From an uncultured Pelagibacteraceae bacterium (GTDB taxonomy: Bacteria; Pseudomonadota; Alphaproteobacteria; Pelagibacterales; Pelagibacteraceae): a stretch of DNA of 64,000 nt. The stretch covers positions 1-64,000 of the forward strand of contig CACLPR010000002.1 in assembly GCA_902608845.1 (NCBI GenBank), given 5' to 3'. A program made the position numbers and the translations under genes. Of this stretch, positions 26,759 through 36,308 are shown in pieces; position 1 is the first letter of the stretch; each line of letters opens with the position of its first letter. Under the pieces are notes generated by a model that worked only from the letters and a program-made list of their open reading frames with translations, did not search any database and had not been told where the DNA came from.

Positions 26759-27436
26759 ATGCCTAAGAAAGCAGAATCTTTAGTAATAGGGATTTCTGGT
26801 GGTATAGACTCTTCTGTTTCAAGCACGTTGAGTGCAATGACAGGACTTAAAACTATTGTTTTATCCATGCCTATAAAACAAAAAAGTTCACAACATGATT
26901 TAAGTTTAAAGCATCAAGAGTGGCTAAAACAAAATTTTAAAAACGTTGAAGGTATAACAGTAGAATTAGACAACCTTTTTTCTACATTTGAAAGCACTTT
27001 AAAAGACTTTAATAGTTTGCATGGTATGGCAAACTCCAGAGCTAGATTAAGAATGACAACCCTTTATCAAGTTGCTGCAGCGAACAATGGAATAGTAGTT
27101 GGCACAGGAAACAAAGTTGAGGACTTTGGTGTAGGTTTTTACACAAAGTATGGTGATGGTGGAGTTGATATATCACCAATAGCTGATTGTAATAAAACAG
27201 AAGTTTGGCAATTAGGAAAAGAGTTAAAAATTTTACAAGAGATCATAGATGCCCCACCAACAGATGGTTTATGGGACGATGGCAGAACTGACGAGGGTCA
27301 GTTAGGTTTAAGTTATAAAGAACTTGAAGAAGCAATGGAAAATGAAAATTCAAAAAATAGAGAAAAATATATCCAAATAAGAAACGCAAATTTGCATAAA
27401 ATGGATCCTATTCCAGTTTGCAAGATTCCTAGCTAA
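26759..27436 (+). CDS. nadE: NAD synthetase (ammonia-dependent type), N-terminus possibly interrupted
   Basis: Amidates deamido-NAD in the last step of NAD synthesis. The PP-loop S-G-G-I-D-S-S is at residues 13-19 of this reading, and the family's R-A-R-L-R-M-T-T-L-Y, G-T-G-N-K-V-E, K-Y-G-D-G-G-V-D-I-S-P and P-T-D-G-L-W motifs follow. The first ATG of the frame (26759) is only 12 codons before the PP-loop. The usual N-terminal helix is encoded upstream in the same frame (F-I-K-D-W-I-S-N-Y-V-N-S) but has no ATG, GTG or TTG before a stop at 26693. An ATG at 26698 lies one base out of frame across an A7 run. Confidence 0.85.
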   Translation: MPKKAESLVIGISGGIDSSVSSTLSAMTGLKTIVLSMPIKQKSSQHDLSLKHQEWLKQNFKNVEGITVELDNLFSTFESTLKDFNSLHGMANSRARLRMTTLYQVAAANNGIVVGTGNKVEDFGVGFYTKYGDGGVDISPIADCNKTEVWQLGKELKILQEIIDAPPTDGLWDDGRTDEGQLGLSYKELEEAMENENSKNREKYIQIRNANLHKMDPIPVCKIPS

Positions 27437-27481
27437 TCAAATAGATTCACAAATCTATAATTAAAGTATATTCCTAGAATA

Positions 27482-28843
27482 ATGAATAAAGATATTTTTT
27501 TAACAAATAGCTATGGTGGAAAAAAAGAAAAATTCCAACCAATTGATGAAAATAATATCAAAATGTATGTTTGTGGCCCAACAGTTTATGATGATCCACA
27601 TATAGGTAATGCAAGACCACTAGTTGTATTTGATTTACTTTATAAAGTCCTAAAGTGTAAATATGGTAAAGACAAAGTTACCTATGTAAGAAACATAACA
27701 GATATTGATGATAAAATAATTCAATCTGCAAAAGAAAAAAAAATCTCAATTAAAGATCTAACCACTAAAATTAACCACAATTTTCAAGAAGATTGTAATT
27801 ATCTTATTTGTGAAAAACCTAGCTTTCAACCTAAAGCAACAGAAAATATTAAAGAGATGATAAATATGATCAGAATTTTAATTGAAAAGAGTTTTGCTTA
27901 TGAAAGTAAGAACCACGTCTATTTTGAAGTTAATAAATTTAAAAATTATGGAAAATTATCAAATAAAAAAATAGATGATTTGATATCAGGATCTAGAGTA
28001 GAGGTATCAAGTAATAAGAAAAATGCAGAAGATTTTGTATTGTGGAAACCCTCGAACGATGACGAGCCAAGTTGGACATCACCGTGGGGAAAAGGGAGAC
28101 CGGGCTGGCATTTAGAATGTTCAGCGATGTCAAAAAAATATCTTGGTGATAAATTTGATATTCATGGAGGTGGTAGAGATCTATTATTTCCACACCATGA
28201 AAATGAAATTGCACAATCATGTTGTGCAAATGGAACTGAAACTTTCTCTAATTATTGGGTTCACAATGGATTTATTACTCAATCAAATGAAAAAATGTCT
28301 AAATCGCAAGGCAATATTTTAAAAATAAGTGATTTTAAAGAGAATGTTAACGGTCAGGCTTTAAGGCTAGCTCTTATGAGTACGCATTATAGACAGTCTT
28401 TAGATTGGAATGATAAACTTTTAGAGGAAAGTCATAAAACAATCGATAAATGGTACAACGGCTATATTGATTTAGATAAACCTAAATTAATCTCTGATGA
28501 TGATCTTTATCCTTTGTACGATGATTTAAATACACCAAAGTATATAGCTAACCTTCATAAGCTTTACGAAAAAACACAATCAGGGAATTTAGAAGATAAA
28601 AAAGAATTTGTATCTGCATGTAACTTTGTAGGATTGCTTACTGAAACAAGAGAGAAATGGGATAATTTTAAAAAAAATAAATCTACCTTAAGCAATGAGT
28701 TAATTGAAATAAAAATTAAAGAACGAAATAAGGCTAGAGACGACAAAAATTACGAATTAGCTGACAAAATCCGTAATGAGCTTATGGAAAAAGGAGTTCA
28801 AATAGAAGATAAAGATGGTAAAACCTCGTGGAAATTTAAATAA
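27482..28843 (+). CDS. cysS: Cysteine--tRNA ligase
   Basis: Class I aminoacyl-tRNA synthetase charging tRNA-Cys. The HIGH-type motif is P-H-I-G-N-A-R-P and the KMSKS motif is intact in E-K-M-S-K-S-Q-G-N. The zinc-site cysteine in Y-V-C-G-P-T-V-Y, the W-H-L-E-C-S-A-M block and H-H-E-N-E-I-A-Q complete the cysteine site. The C-terminal E-R-N-K-A-R-D-D-K-N-Y-E-L-A-D-K-I-R-N segment is a CysS hallmark. Length 453 residues. Its stop overlaps the cimA start by one base. Confidence 0.97.
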   Translation: MNKDIFLTNSYGGKKEKFQPIDENNIKMYVCGPTVYDDPHIGNARPLVVFDLLYKVLKCKYGKDKVTYVRNITDIDDKIIQSAKEKKISIKDLTTKINHNFQEDCNYLICEKPSFQPKATENIKEMINMIRILIEKSFAYESKNHVYFEVNKFKNYGKLSNKKIDDLISGSRVEVSSNKKNAEDFVLWKPSNDDEPSWTSPWGKGRPGWHLECSAMSKKYLGDKFDIHGGGRDLLFPHHENEIAQSCCANGTETFSNYWVHNGFITQSNEKMSKSQGNILKISDFKENVNGQALRLALMSTHYRQSLDWNDKLLEESHKTIDKWYNGYIDLDKPKLISDDDLYPLYDDLNTPKYIANLHKLYEKTQSGNLEDKKEFVSACNFVGLLTETREKWDNFKKNKSTLSNELIEIKIKERNKARDDKNYELADKIRNELMEKGVQIEDKDGKTSWKFK

Positions 28844-30441
28844 TGTCAGACAAAATATATATTTTTGATACTACTTTACGTGATGGTGCGCAAACACAAG
28901 GGGTTGATTTTTCATTAGATGATAAAGAAAAAATCTCAGTGGCATTAGATAATCTAGGAGTAGACTACATTGAGGGTGGTTGGCCAGGAGCAAATCCAAC
29001 AGATACAGAATTTTTTAATAAAAAACATACTTTTAATAATTCCATATTAACTGCTTTTGGTATGACTAAAAAGTCTGATCATAGTGCTGAAAATGACCCA
29101 ATGATATCATCATTAATAAATTCTAAGGCAAATTCAATTTGCTTGTTTGGAAAATCGTGGGATTTCCACGTTGATGTTGCTTTAGGTATTTCAAAAGAGC
29201 AAAATTTAAAAAATATTAGTGAAAGCGCAAAACACATTATTAATTCTGGAAAAGAATTTATGTTTGATGCAGAACATTTCTTTGATGGTTATAAATCAAA
29301 TAAAGAATATGCTTTAAATTGTATTAAATCTGCTTATGACCAAGGAGCTAGATGGATTGTTTTATGCGATACTAACGGTGGAACATTACCGCATGAAATA
29401 TCTAAAATAGTTACAGATGTTACAAAACATATCCCTGGCAAAAACTTAGGAATTCACGCACACAATGATACAGAAAATGCAGTTGCAAATTCACTAGTTG
29501 CAATTCAAGCTGGTGTTAGACAAGTGCAGGGAACTATTAATGGTTTAGGAGAAAGATGTGGTAATGCCAATTTAATGTCACTAATCCCGTCTTTATATTT
29601 AAAACACGAATTTTCTAATAATTATGAAATAAATATAAATGAGGTGAATATTAAACATCTAACACAATGCTCTAGACTATTAGATGAAATTTTAAATAGA
29701 AAACCAAATAAACATTTGCCATATGTTGGTGCTGCAGCATTTTCTCATAAAGGCGGGATGCATGTTTCTGCAGTTCAAAAGGACCCGAAAACTTATGAAC
29801 ACATTGATCCTAAAGAAGTTGGAAATATAAGAAATATTGTTGTTTCAGATCAAGCTGGGCAATCAAATATCTTATCTAGATTAGAAACTATAGGTATCGA
29901 CATAAAAAAAAATGATCCAAAAATTAAACAACTCTTAGAAGAGGTTAAAGGAAGAGAATTTATTGGTTATAGTTATGATGGCGCAGATGCTTCTTTTGAA
30001 TTATTAGCTAGAAGAATAATAGGTAAAATTCCAAGATATTTAATAATTAAAGCTTACGATGTATCCGTGAAAAAAAATTCATCTGGAGAAATTGTTTCAT
30101 CAGCAAAAGCAGAACTAGAAGTCGATGGGGAAACAATTGTCTGTGAAGGAGAGGGTAATGGCCCAGTAAATGCGCTAGATAATGCAATTAGAAACAATAT
30201 AAATAAGATTTCTAAATATTCTGATTATCTTAAAGATTTAAGATTAGTTGATTATAAAGTAAGGATATTAAATACAGGAACAGAAGCAGTAACTAGAGTT
30301 TCCATTGAAAGTACAGACTCACAAGGCAAGAATTGGTTTACAATAGGTGTATCACCAAATATTATTGATGCTTCATTTAAAGCATTAATAGATAGTCTTG
30401 ACTATAAGTTATTTAAAGATAATGCACCAGCAAGTGCTTAA
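28843..30441 (+). CDS. cimA: Citramalate synthase
   Basis: Condenses pyruvate and acetyl-CoA to citramalate, the threonine-independent route to isoleucine. The TIM-barrel begins D-T-T-L-R-D-G-A-Q-T-Q-G, with E-G-G-W-P-G-A-N-P-T typical of CimA rather than LeuA, and H-A-H-N-D-T-E-N-A-V-A-N-S for metal and substrate. A leucine-type regulatory domain occupies about residues 390-525, so feedback control by a branched-chain amino acid is expected. Length 532. It overlaps cysS and trmJ by one base each. Confidence 0.92.
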   Translation: MSDKIYIFDTTLRDGAQTQGVDFSLDDKEKISVALDNLGVDYIEGGWPGANPTDTEFFNKKHTFNNSILTAFGMTKKSDHSAENDPMISSLINSKANSICLFGKSWDFHVDVALGISKEQNLKNISESAKHIINSGKEFMFDAEHFFDGYKSNKEYALNCIKSAYDQGARWIVLCDTNGGTLPHEISKIVTDVTKHIPGKNLGIHAHNDTENAVANSLVAIQAGVRQVQGTINGLGERCGNANLMSLIPSLYLKHEFSNNYEININEVNIKHLTQCSRLLDEILNRKPNKHLPYVGAAAFSHKGGMHVSAVQKDPKTYEHIDPKEVGNIRNIVVSDQAGQSNILSRLETIGIDIKKNDPKIKQLLEEVKGREFIGYSYDGADASFELLARRIIGKIPRYLIIKAYDVSVKKNSSGEIVSSAKAELEVDGETIVCEGEGNGPVNALDNAIRNNINKISKYSDYLKDLRLVDYKVRILNTGTEAVTRVSIESTDSQGKNWFTIGVSPNIIDASFKALIDSLDYKLFKDNAPASA

Positions 30442-31154
30442 TGAATTTTAACAATATTTCATTTATTCTTCATAAACCTCAGCTATCTGAAAACATAGGA
30501 CTATGTGCAAGAGCTATGAAGAATTTTGGTTTTAACAATTTATCATTGATAGATCCAAAACCAATATTTCCAAATGATAAAATTATAGCAACTTCTGTCG
30601 GTGCAAAAGATATAATTAAAAAATCTAAAGTTTTTTCAAACCTTGAAAAATCATTAACAAAGACAGATATTCTTATTGCAACATCAGCTAGGTTTAGGAA
30701 TAAAAATATAAAACATATTTCATTAGATGAGTTAAAAAAAATAAACTTTACAAAGAGAGTCAGTTTTTTATTTGGTTCAGAAGCTTCTGGATTAACAAAT
30801 GATGAGGTAAGTTATGCTGATTATACATTACAAATTCCAAGTAATAGTAAATTTAGATCTTTAAATTTATCACATAGCTTAGTAATTGTAGCTCAAACAG
30901 TCTCTCACTTAATATCAGTAAATAAAGCTGATTTTCAAAAGTCAAAAAAAATACAAACCGCCACCAAGAAGGAAATATCTAGTATGCTGAATTTCTGTCT
31001 ATCCATCTTAGAAAACCAAAATTTTTTTAAACAAAAGGCAAAAAAACCTATTATGGTAGAAAATCTAAGAAGTATTTTTTATAAAATGGAACTCTCAAAA
31101 AAAGAAATTCGCATTTTATCAAGTGTATTTGCAGGTCTTACCAAAAAACCTTGA
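30441..31154 (+). CDS. trmJ: tRNA/rRNA 2'-O-methyltransferase, SPOUT family (TrmJ-like)
   Basis: A SPOUT-class RNA ribose methyltransferase. It opens with the TrmJ pattern I-L-H-K-P-Q-L-S-E-N-I-G-L-C-A-R-A-M-K-N-F-G (split here across the N16-type asparagine and arginine motif), followed by L-F-G-S-E-A-S-G-L-T-N (motif 2) and the knot motif S-L-N-L-S-H-S-L-V-I. Length of 237 residues matches TrmJ, which methylates position 32 of tRNAs. Other TrmH-family targets cannot be excluded. It overlaps cimA by one base; the rpsD promoter begins in its stop codon region. Confidence 0.85.
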   Translation: MNFNNISFILHKPQLSENIGLCARAMKNFGFNNLSLIDPKPIFPNDKIIATSVGAKDIIKKSKVFSNLEKSLTKTDILIATSARFRNKNIKHISLDELKKINFTKRVSFLFGSEASGLTNDEVSYADYTLQIPSNSKFRSLNLSHSLVIVAQTVSHLISVNKADFQKSKKIQTATKKEISSMLNFCLSILENQNFFKQKAKKPIMVENLRSIFYKMELSKKEIRILSSVFAGLTKKP

Positions 31155-31182
31155 TTGACAAAAATATTTTGACGTCTATAAA
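31155..31182 (+). promoter_or_regulatory. Consensus sigma-70 promoter for rpsD, near-leaderless
   Basis: TTGACA at 31155-31160, a perfect -35, is followed after 16 bases by TATAAA (31177-31182). The -35 starts on the base after the trmJ stop codon. Transcription would begin about 31188-31190, only 8-10 bases before the rpsD ATG at 31198, and no purine-rich ribosome site lies in that stretch. The message would therefore be leaderless or nearly so. Confidence 0.6.
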
Positions 31183-31197
31183 CCCCATTACCACAAT

Positions 31198-31815
31198 ATG
31201 ACAAAACGATTAAATTCAAAACATAAAGTTGATAGAAGGCTTAAAGTTAATTTATGGGGTAGACCTAAAAGTCCTTTTAATACTAGGGCATACCCTCCAG
31301 GACAGCACGGTCAAACAAAATCAGCTAAACCATCAGATTACGGCATTCAACTTCAAGCTAAACAAAAACTTAAATGCTACTATGGAAACATGAACGAAAG
31401 ACAATTTCGAAATATGTATAAGAGAGCCATTATGAAAAAAGGTGATACTGCAGAAAATTTAATCGGTTTACTTGAGAGAAGGTTAGATGCAGTAATTTAT
31501 AGATCAAAGTTATCAAATACTATTTTTTCATCTAGACAATTAATAAACCATGGACATGTAAGAGTTAATGGTAAAAAAGTTAATATCTCTAGCTACCAAG
31601 TAAAAGAAGAAGATAGTATTGAAATAAGAGACAAATCTAAACAATTAGCTTTGATAGATATAGCTCTTGCTAACAAAGAAAGAGAAGTTCCTGAGTATTT
31701 ACAACTAGATGAAAAAAATAAAAAAGTTAAATTTGTAAGAATTCCAAAATTTGAGGAAGTTCCTTATCCTGTAGTGATGGAACCAAACCTTGTAGTTGAG
31801 TATTATTCTAGATAA
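31198..31815 (+). CDS. rpsD: 30S ribosomal protein S4
   Basis: Primary 16S rRNA-binding protein that nucleates 30S assembly. The S4 N-terminal domain (residues 1-95, with P-G-Q-H-G) and the S4 RNA-binding domain ([10 protein letters not shown] followed by [14 protein letters not shown]) are both complete. Length of 205 residues and the end V-V-E-Y-Y-S-R are canonical. It is a single gene here, outside any alpha operon, with its own strong promoter. Confidence 0.98.
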   Translation: MTKRLNSKHKVDRRLKVNLWGRPKSPFNTRAYPPGQHGQTKSAKPSDYGIQLQAKQKLKCYYGNMNERQFRNMYKRAIMKKGDTAENLIGLLERRLDAVIYRSKLSNTIFSSRQLINHGHVRVNGKKVNISSYQVKEEDSIEIRDKSKQLALIDIALANKEREVPEYLQLDEKNKKVKFVRIPKFEEVPYPVVMEPNLVVEYYSR

Positions 31816-31840
31816 TTAATCTATGAGACTTTAAGTAACC

Positions 31841-32179
31841 TTAGCTTTTCTTTTTAAATTCTATTCCGTTATCTTCAAGAAGTTTTACTAATTCTCCACT
31901 CTCGTACATTTCTTTAACAATATCACATCCACCAATAAATTCATTTTTTACATATAGCTGTGGGATTGTAGGCCAGTCACTAAAAACTTTAATTCCTTCT
32001 CTAAGATTTTGATCAGCTAAAACATTTACACCTTTAAAATTCACCTCAAGCATTTTTAAAATATTTGTAACAGCCATAGAAAATCCACACTGAGGCGCGT
32101 CTGGTGTTCCTTTCATGAATAAGCACACCTCGTTACTTTTAATTTCATTATTAATTAATTCATTAGTTTGATTATCCAT
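31841..32179 (-). CDS. grxD: Monothiol glutaredoxin (Grx4 type)
   Basis: A CGFS-type monothiol glutaredoxin that carries and transfers [2Fe-2S] clusters with BolA partners. The motif P-Q-C-G-F-S is present, with the glutathione-binding K-G-T-P-D before it and W-P-T-I-P-Q-L-Y-V-K and G-G-C-D-I after it. Length of 112 residues is usual. It is the last gene of the purine operon, directly after bolA, an arrangement that fits the known Grx4-BolA complex. Confidence 0.94.
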   Translation of the reverse strand: MDNQTNELINNEIKSNEVCLFMKGTPDAPQCGFSMAVTNILKMLEVNFKGVNVLADQNLREGIKVFSDWPTIPQLYVKNEFIGGCDIVKEMYESGELVKLLEDNGIEFKKKS

Positions 32180-32410
32180 TTAGTTCTCCTTAGTTTTAAC
32201 TGCTAGTGCATGTAATTCGTTGCCCATTTTTCCTTTGAGTGAATTATATACCATTTTGTGTTGTTGAATTTTACTCTTTCCTGTAAATTGCGACGAAATT
32301 ACTGTAGCTGAATAATGGTTGCCATCTCCAGCAAGATCTTGAATTTCTATCTTAGCATCTGGTAATGCTTCTTTTATTAAGCTTTCAATTTCTTTTAAAT
32401 CCATTGCCAT
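32180..32410 (-). CDS. BolA family protein
   Basis: A 76-residue BolA-like protein, partner of monothiol glutaredoxin in Fe-S cluster trafficking. The class II KH-like fold is seen in L-I-K-E-A-L-P-D-A-K-I-E-I-Q-D-L, G-N-H-Y-S-A-T-V-I-S and the signature H-K-M-V-Y-N-S-L, followed by E-L-H-A-L-A-V-K-T. Its closest type is IbaG/BolA2 rather than BolA1. It overlaps purL by one base and abuts grxD. Confidence 0.92.
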   Translation of the reverse strand: MAMDLKEIESLIKEALPDAKIEIQDLAGDGNHYSATVISSQFTGKSKIQQHKMVYNSLKGKMGNELHALAVKTKEN

Positions 32411-34605
32411 TAGTTAACCATATATTCCTTTAGCCAATTTTTATAGTCTTCTTTAATATCGTCAATTGATAATTTTAGATCATTTTCTAATGTAATTTTA
32501 TTGCCTTCTACCAGACCCAATTTATCTAAATGAATAGAGTCTTTTTTAAGCATATTTTCAACATTTTCTAAATTTTCTGGTTTAATTTCAATAATATATC
32601 TTCCTTGATCTTCACCAAAAAAATACTCAAATTTATTTACTAAACTCTCTAAAGGAAATAATTTTACCCCTCTACCGCTCCTAATACCCATTTTAGATAT
32701 GGCAGTTAAAATCCCTCCTAAAGATACGTCGTGACAAGTCTCAATTAAATTTTTATTTTTTAAATTTAAAACACTCATTCCATTTTGTTTTTCATTGAAT
32801 AAGTTAACTTCTGGTGGAGGACCATTAAATTCAGATAATATATTTCTTGCAAATACTGATTGATCTAAGTGCCCTTCAGTTTTACCTATTACTAAAAGAT
32901 AATTACCTTCATTCTTTAATTCCATAGTCATCATTTCTTTGTAATTAGATAATAATCCTATACCTCCAATTGAAGGTGTGGGTTTAATTCCCTTATCTTT
33001 TGTTTCATTATAAAAAGAGACGTTTCCTGAAACCACTGGGTAATTTAAATATTTAGAAGCCTCTGTAATCCCCTCAACACATTCAACAAATTCACCCATA
33101 TTTTTCTCTTTTTCTGGATTACCAAAATTAAGGCAATTTGTAATTGCTATTGGTTTTGCACCTACAGAAATCATATTTCTCCAGCTTTCACAAACCACTT
33201 GTTTGCCACCTGTTAATGGATGAGCATGACAATAAGTTGCAGAAGAGTCTACAGATGCAGCAACAGCTTTATTTGTGCCATGAACTCTAACAACACCAGC
33301 ATTCCCTCCAGGTTTCTGTATAGTATCGCCCATAACTGTATGATCATACTGGTCCCAGATCCATTCTTTGTCTGCAATATTTGGATCAATTAAAATTTTT
33401 TTTAAACAATCACCAAGTTTTAAAGATTTAAATTGTTCCTTTGAAAAATTATTTTCTTTTGGAAGTTTTGTTTTTATCCATTTTCGATCATACATAGGAG
33501 CATTATCTGCTAAAAAATCAATCGGAATTTCAGCAACCTTTTCATTCTTGAAAAACAATTCAATATTTTTACTACTTGTTGTTTTTCCAATTACTGCAAA
33601 GTCTAAGTTCCACTTATCAAATATTTTTTTTGCTTCATTTTCTTTTCCTTCCTCTAAAACTATGAGCATTCTCTCTTGACTTTCAGAAAGCATGATTTCG
33701 TAAGGTGTCATATTTTCCTCTCTACAAGGAACTTTTGTTAAATCTATTTCAATACCTAAATCACCTTTAGATGCCATTTCAATGCTAGAGGATGTTAAAC
33801 CTGCAGCACCCATATCCTGAATTGATATTATTGATTTACCAGCCATAAGTTCAAGACAAGCTTCAAGTAGAAGTTTTTCTGTGAATGGATCACCAACTTG
33901 AACAGTTGGTTTTTTTTCCTCTATTTTGTCATCAAAAATAGCAGATGCCATACTTGCGCCATGTATCCCATCTCTTCCTGTTTTTGAGCCTACATAAATT
34001 ACTGGTTTGTTAATTCCTGCAGCTTTTGAATAAAATATTTTATTTTTATTAACTAAACCCAATGTCATTGCATTGACTAAAATATTTCCATTATAAGATT
34101 CATCAAAGCAAGTTTGACCAGCAATTGTGGGAACACCAATACAATTACCATATCCACCAATACCTTTAACAACTCCTCTTAATAGATTTCTTGTTTTTTC
34201 ATGGTCTGGTGAGCCAAAATGAATAGAATTTAAATTAGCAATAGGTCTCGCTCCCATTGTAAATACATCTCTCATAATACCACCAACACCAGTTGCTGCT
34301 CCTTGATAAGGCTCAATAAATGATGGATGGTTGTGGCTTTCTATTTTAAATACAATCGCATCATCATCTTCAATGTCAACAACACCAGCATTTTCTCCAG
34401 GACCCTGAATAACCTGGTTACCTTTGGTGTGTAATTTTTTTAAATGTTTTCTGGATGATTTGTAAGAGCAGTGCTCATTCCACATAGCTGAAAAAATACC
34501 TAATTCAGTAATATTTGGTGTTCTCTTTAAAAGATTACAGATTTTCTTATACTCATCACTTTTTAATCCATGCTCAATTGCTATTTTTTCATTAACTTCA
34601 ATCAT
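32410..34605 (-). CDS. purL: Phosphoribosylformylglycinamidine synthase, subunit PurL
   Basis: Large (ATP-dependent synthetase) subunit of FGAM synthase, step 4 of purine synthesis. The short (731-residue) PurL is recognised by [34 protein letters not shown] and [10 protein letters not shown]. This type works as a PurL-PurQ-PurS complex, and all three are encoded here side by side. The purQ stop overlaps its start by one base. Two AIRS-like halves are complete. Confidence 0.97.
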   Translation of the reverse strand: MIEVNEKIAIEHGLKSDEYKKICNLLKRTPNITELGIFSAMWNEHCSYKSSRKHLKKLHTKGNQVIQGPGENAGVVDIEDDDAIVFKIESHNHPSFIEPYQGAATGVGGIMRDVFTMGARPIANLNSIHFGSPDHEKTRNLLRGVVKGIGGYGNCIGVPTIAGQTCFDESYNGNILVNAMTLGLVNKNKIFYSKAAGINKPVIYVGSKTGRDGIHGASMASAIFDDKIEEKKPTVQVGDPFTEKLLLEACLELMAGKSIISIQDMGAAGLTSSSIEMASKGDLGIEIDLTKVPCREENMTPYEIMLSESQERMLIVLEEGKENEAKKIFDKWNLDFAVIGKTTSSKNIELFFKNEKVAEIPIDFLADNAPMYDRKWIKTKLPKENNFSKEQFKSLKLGDCLKKILIDPNIADKEWIWDQYDHTVMGDTIQKPGGNAGVVRVHGTNKAVAASVDSSATYCHAHPLTGGKQVVCESWRNMISVGAKPIAITNCLNFGNPEKEKNMGEFVECVEGITEASKYLNYPVVSGNVSFYNETKDKGIKPTPSIGGIGLLSNYKEMMTMELKNEGNYLLVIGKTEGHLDQSVFARNILSEFNGPPPEVNLFNEKQNGMSVLNLKNKNLIETCHDVSLGGILTAISKMGIRSGRGVKLFPLESLVNKFEYFFGEDQGRYIIEIKPENLENVENMLKKDSIHLDKLGLVEGNKITLENDLKLSIDDIKEDYKNWLKEYMVN

Positions 34606-35285
34606 TATAAGCTTTCAATTAAATTTTCAAAAAAAAGTGATCCATCTTCACCTGATAAAAATGGATCAATCATTCTTTCTGGATGAGGCATCATTCCTAA
34701 AATGTTTTTATCTTTGTTAAATATACCAGCTATATTTTTTAAGGCGCCGTTTGGGTTATTCTTTTCATCATCATTTCCTTCATGGTCACAATATGTTACT
34801 GCAATTTGATTATTGTCTTCAATTGATTTCAATTCATCGTTCGAGCAAAAATAATTTCCTTCATTGTGAGCAATATGGAGTTCTAAAACTTCTTTTTTAA
34901 TTTTTTTAAAATATTTATTTTCTTTATTTTTAATTTTTACAAAAACATTTTTGCAAATAAAGTTTAAGTATTTATTTTGTTGGAGTATTCCAGGTAACAA
35001 ACCTGTCTCGGTTAGTATTTGAAAACCATTACATATTCCAAGAACTAATCCTCCTGAATTTGCAAAGTCAATCACAGATTTAATTATTCTTGATTTTCCA
35101 GCAATACTGCCACATCTAAGATAATCACCGTAAGAAAAACCTCCAGGCAATACAATTAAATCACTTTTAGGTATTTTAACATCATTATGCCAAACCATTT
35201 GATTATCAAAACCGAATTTCTTTAAAGCTACATCCATGTCTCTATCGCAATTTGAACCAGGAAATATAATTACAGATGATTTCAT
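34605..35285 (-). CDS. purQ: Phosphoribosylformylglycinamidine synthase, glutaminase subunit PurQ
   Basis: Class I glutamine amidotransferase that feeds ammonia to PurL. The nucleophile cysteine lies in L-G-I-C-N-G-F-Q, and the catalytic His/Glu in M-M-P-H-P-E-R-M. The N-terminal F-P-G-S-N-C-D-R-D and [12 protein letters not shown] are PurQ-specific. Length 226. It lies 7 bases after purS and overlaps purL by one base. Confidence 0.97.
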   Translation of the reverse strand: MKSSVIIFPGSNCDRDMDVALKKFGFDNQMVWHNDVKIPKSDLIVLPGGFSYGDYLRCGSIAGKSRIIKSVIDFANSGGLVLGICNGFQILTETGLLPGILQQNKYLNFICKNVFVKIKNKENKYFKKIKKEVLELHIAHNEGNYFCSNDELKSIEDNNQIAVTYCDHEGNDDEKNNPNGALKNIAGIFNKDKNILGMMPHPERMIDPFLSGEDGSLFFENLIESL

Positions 35286-35292
35286 TCAGTAG

Positions 35293-35526
35293 TTACAAGA
35301 TTTTATAATCCTCAATAACTAGATTTGCTAAAAGTTTTTTACACATTTCTTCAACTTGAGATTTAGCTTTACTCTCATCACTTTCGTTTATCTCAATATC
35401 AAAATATTTTCCTTGTCTAACTTCTGAAACATTATTAAAGGCCATCCCATTCAAAGTTTGCTGTATTGCTTTACCTTGAGGATCTAGTACACCATTCTTT
35501 AGAGTGACTATTACTTTTACTTTCAT
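35293..35526 (-). CDS. purS: Phosphoribosylformylglycinamidine synthase, subunit PurS
   Basis: Small structural subunit bridging PurQ and PurL. The 77-residue protein shows the family pattern V-I-V-T-L-K-N-G-V-L-D-P-Q-G-K-A-I, V-R-Q-G-K-Y-F-D-I-E and a C-terminal L-L-A-N-L-V-I-E-D-Y. It overlaps purC by 4 bases and precedes purQ by 7. Confidence 0.96.
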   Translation of the reverse strand: MKVKVIVTLKNGVLDPQGKAIQQTLNGMAFNNVSEVRQGKYFDIEINESDESKAKSQVEEMCKKLLANLVIEDYKIL

Positions 35527-36308
35527 TTTTTCTTAATTTTTACAGCTTTTGGTTTTGGATAGGTTAATGGTCTTATGTTTGACTGCTCGTGTAATATATT
35601 TAATCTAACAGCTACTTCTTGATAAGCTTCTACTAGGTTCCCTAAGTTATTTCTAAACCTATCTTTATCTAGTTTTTTATCTGTACGCATGTCCCAAAGT
35701 CTACAAGTATCAGGGCTAATTTCGTCAGCTAACATGATTTCTCTTTTGCGATCACTTTCACTTCTTCCAAATTCAACTTTAAAGTCCACTAATTTAATTC
35801 CAACACCTCGAAACATGCCTTGAAGAAAATCATTTATTCTTCTTACTTCCTCATAAATAAAGTCTAGTTCAAATACATCCATCCATTTAAAAGCTAAAAT
35901 ATGTTCTCTACTTACTAATGGATCACCTAATTCATCGTTTTTTAAGCAATATTCAACTAATGGATAATCCAATACCGTACCATCTTCTATTCCTAATCTT
36001 TTTGTTAAAGATCCTGTAGCAACATTTCTGACAATAAATTCAATTGGAATAATTTCAACCAACTTTACAAGTTGTTCTCTCATGTTGAGTCTTTTTACTA
36101 AATGATTTTTGATACCAACATTGCTTAACTGAGTAAGAATATGCTCTGAAATTCTATTATTTAAAATTCCTTTACCTTCAATGATATCTTTTTTTTGATT
36201 ATTAAAAGCAGTAGCATCATCTTTGAAGTGCTGAATAACTAAATTCTTGTCACTGGTAGCATAAATTATTTTTGCTTTACCTTCGTATAATTTTTTACCT
36301 TTTTTCAT
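35523..36308 (-). CDS. purC: SAICAR synthetase
   Basis: Phosphoribosylaminoimidazole-succinocarboxamide synthase. Recognised by L-Y-E-G-K-A-K-I-I-Y, the F-K-D-D-A-T-A-F-N phosphate loop, P-I-E-F-I-V-R-N-V-A-T-G-S and D-F-K-V-E-F-G-R with D-E-I-S-P-D-T-C-R-L-W-D. Length 261, standard. It follows purB with one base overlap and overlaps purS by 4 bases. Confidence 0.97.
   Translation of the reverse strand: MKKGKKLYEGKAKIIYATSDKNLVIQHFKDDATAFNNQKKDIIEGKGILNNRISEHILTQLSNVGIKNHLVKRLNMREQLVKLVEIIPIEFIVRNVATGSLTKRLGIEDGTVLDYPLVEYCLKNDELGDPLVSREHILAFKWMDVFELDFIYEEVRRINDFLQGMFRGVGIKLVDFKVEFGRSESDRKREIMLADEISPDTCRLWDMRTDKKLDKDRFRNNLGNLVEAYQEVAVRLNILHEQSNIRPLTYPKPKAVKIKKK

Noticed and set aside
31816-31840. 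Hairpin between convergent rpsD and grxD
   Set aside because: Only a 4-bp TAAG/CTTA-type pairing is visible, too weak to call a terminator.
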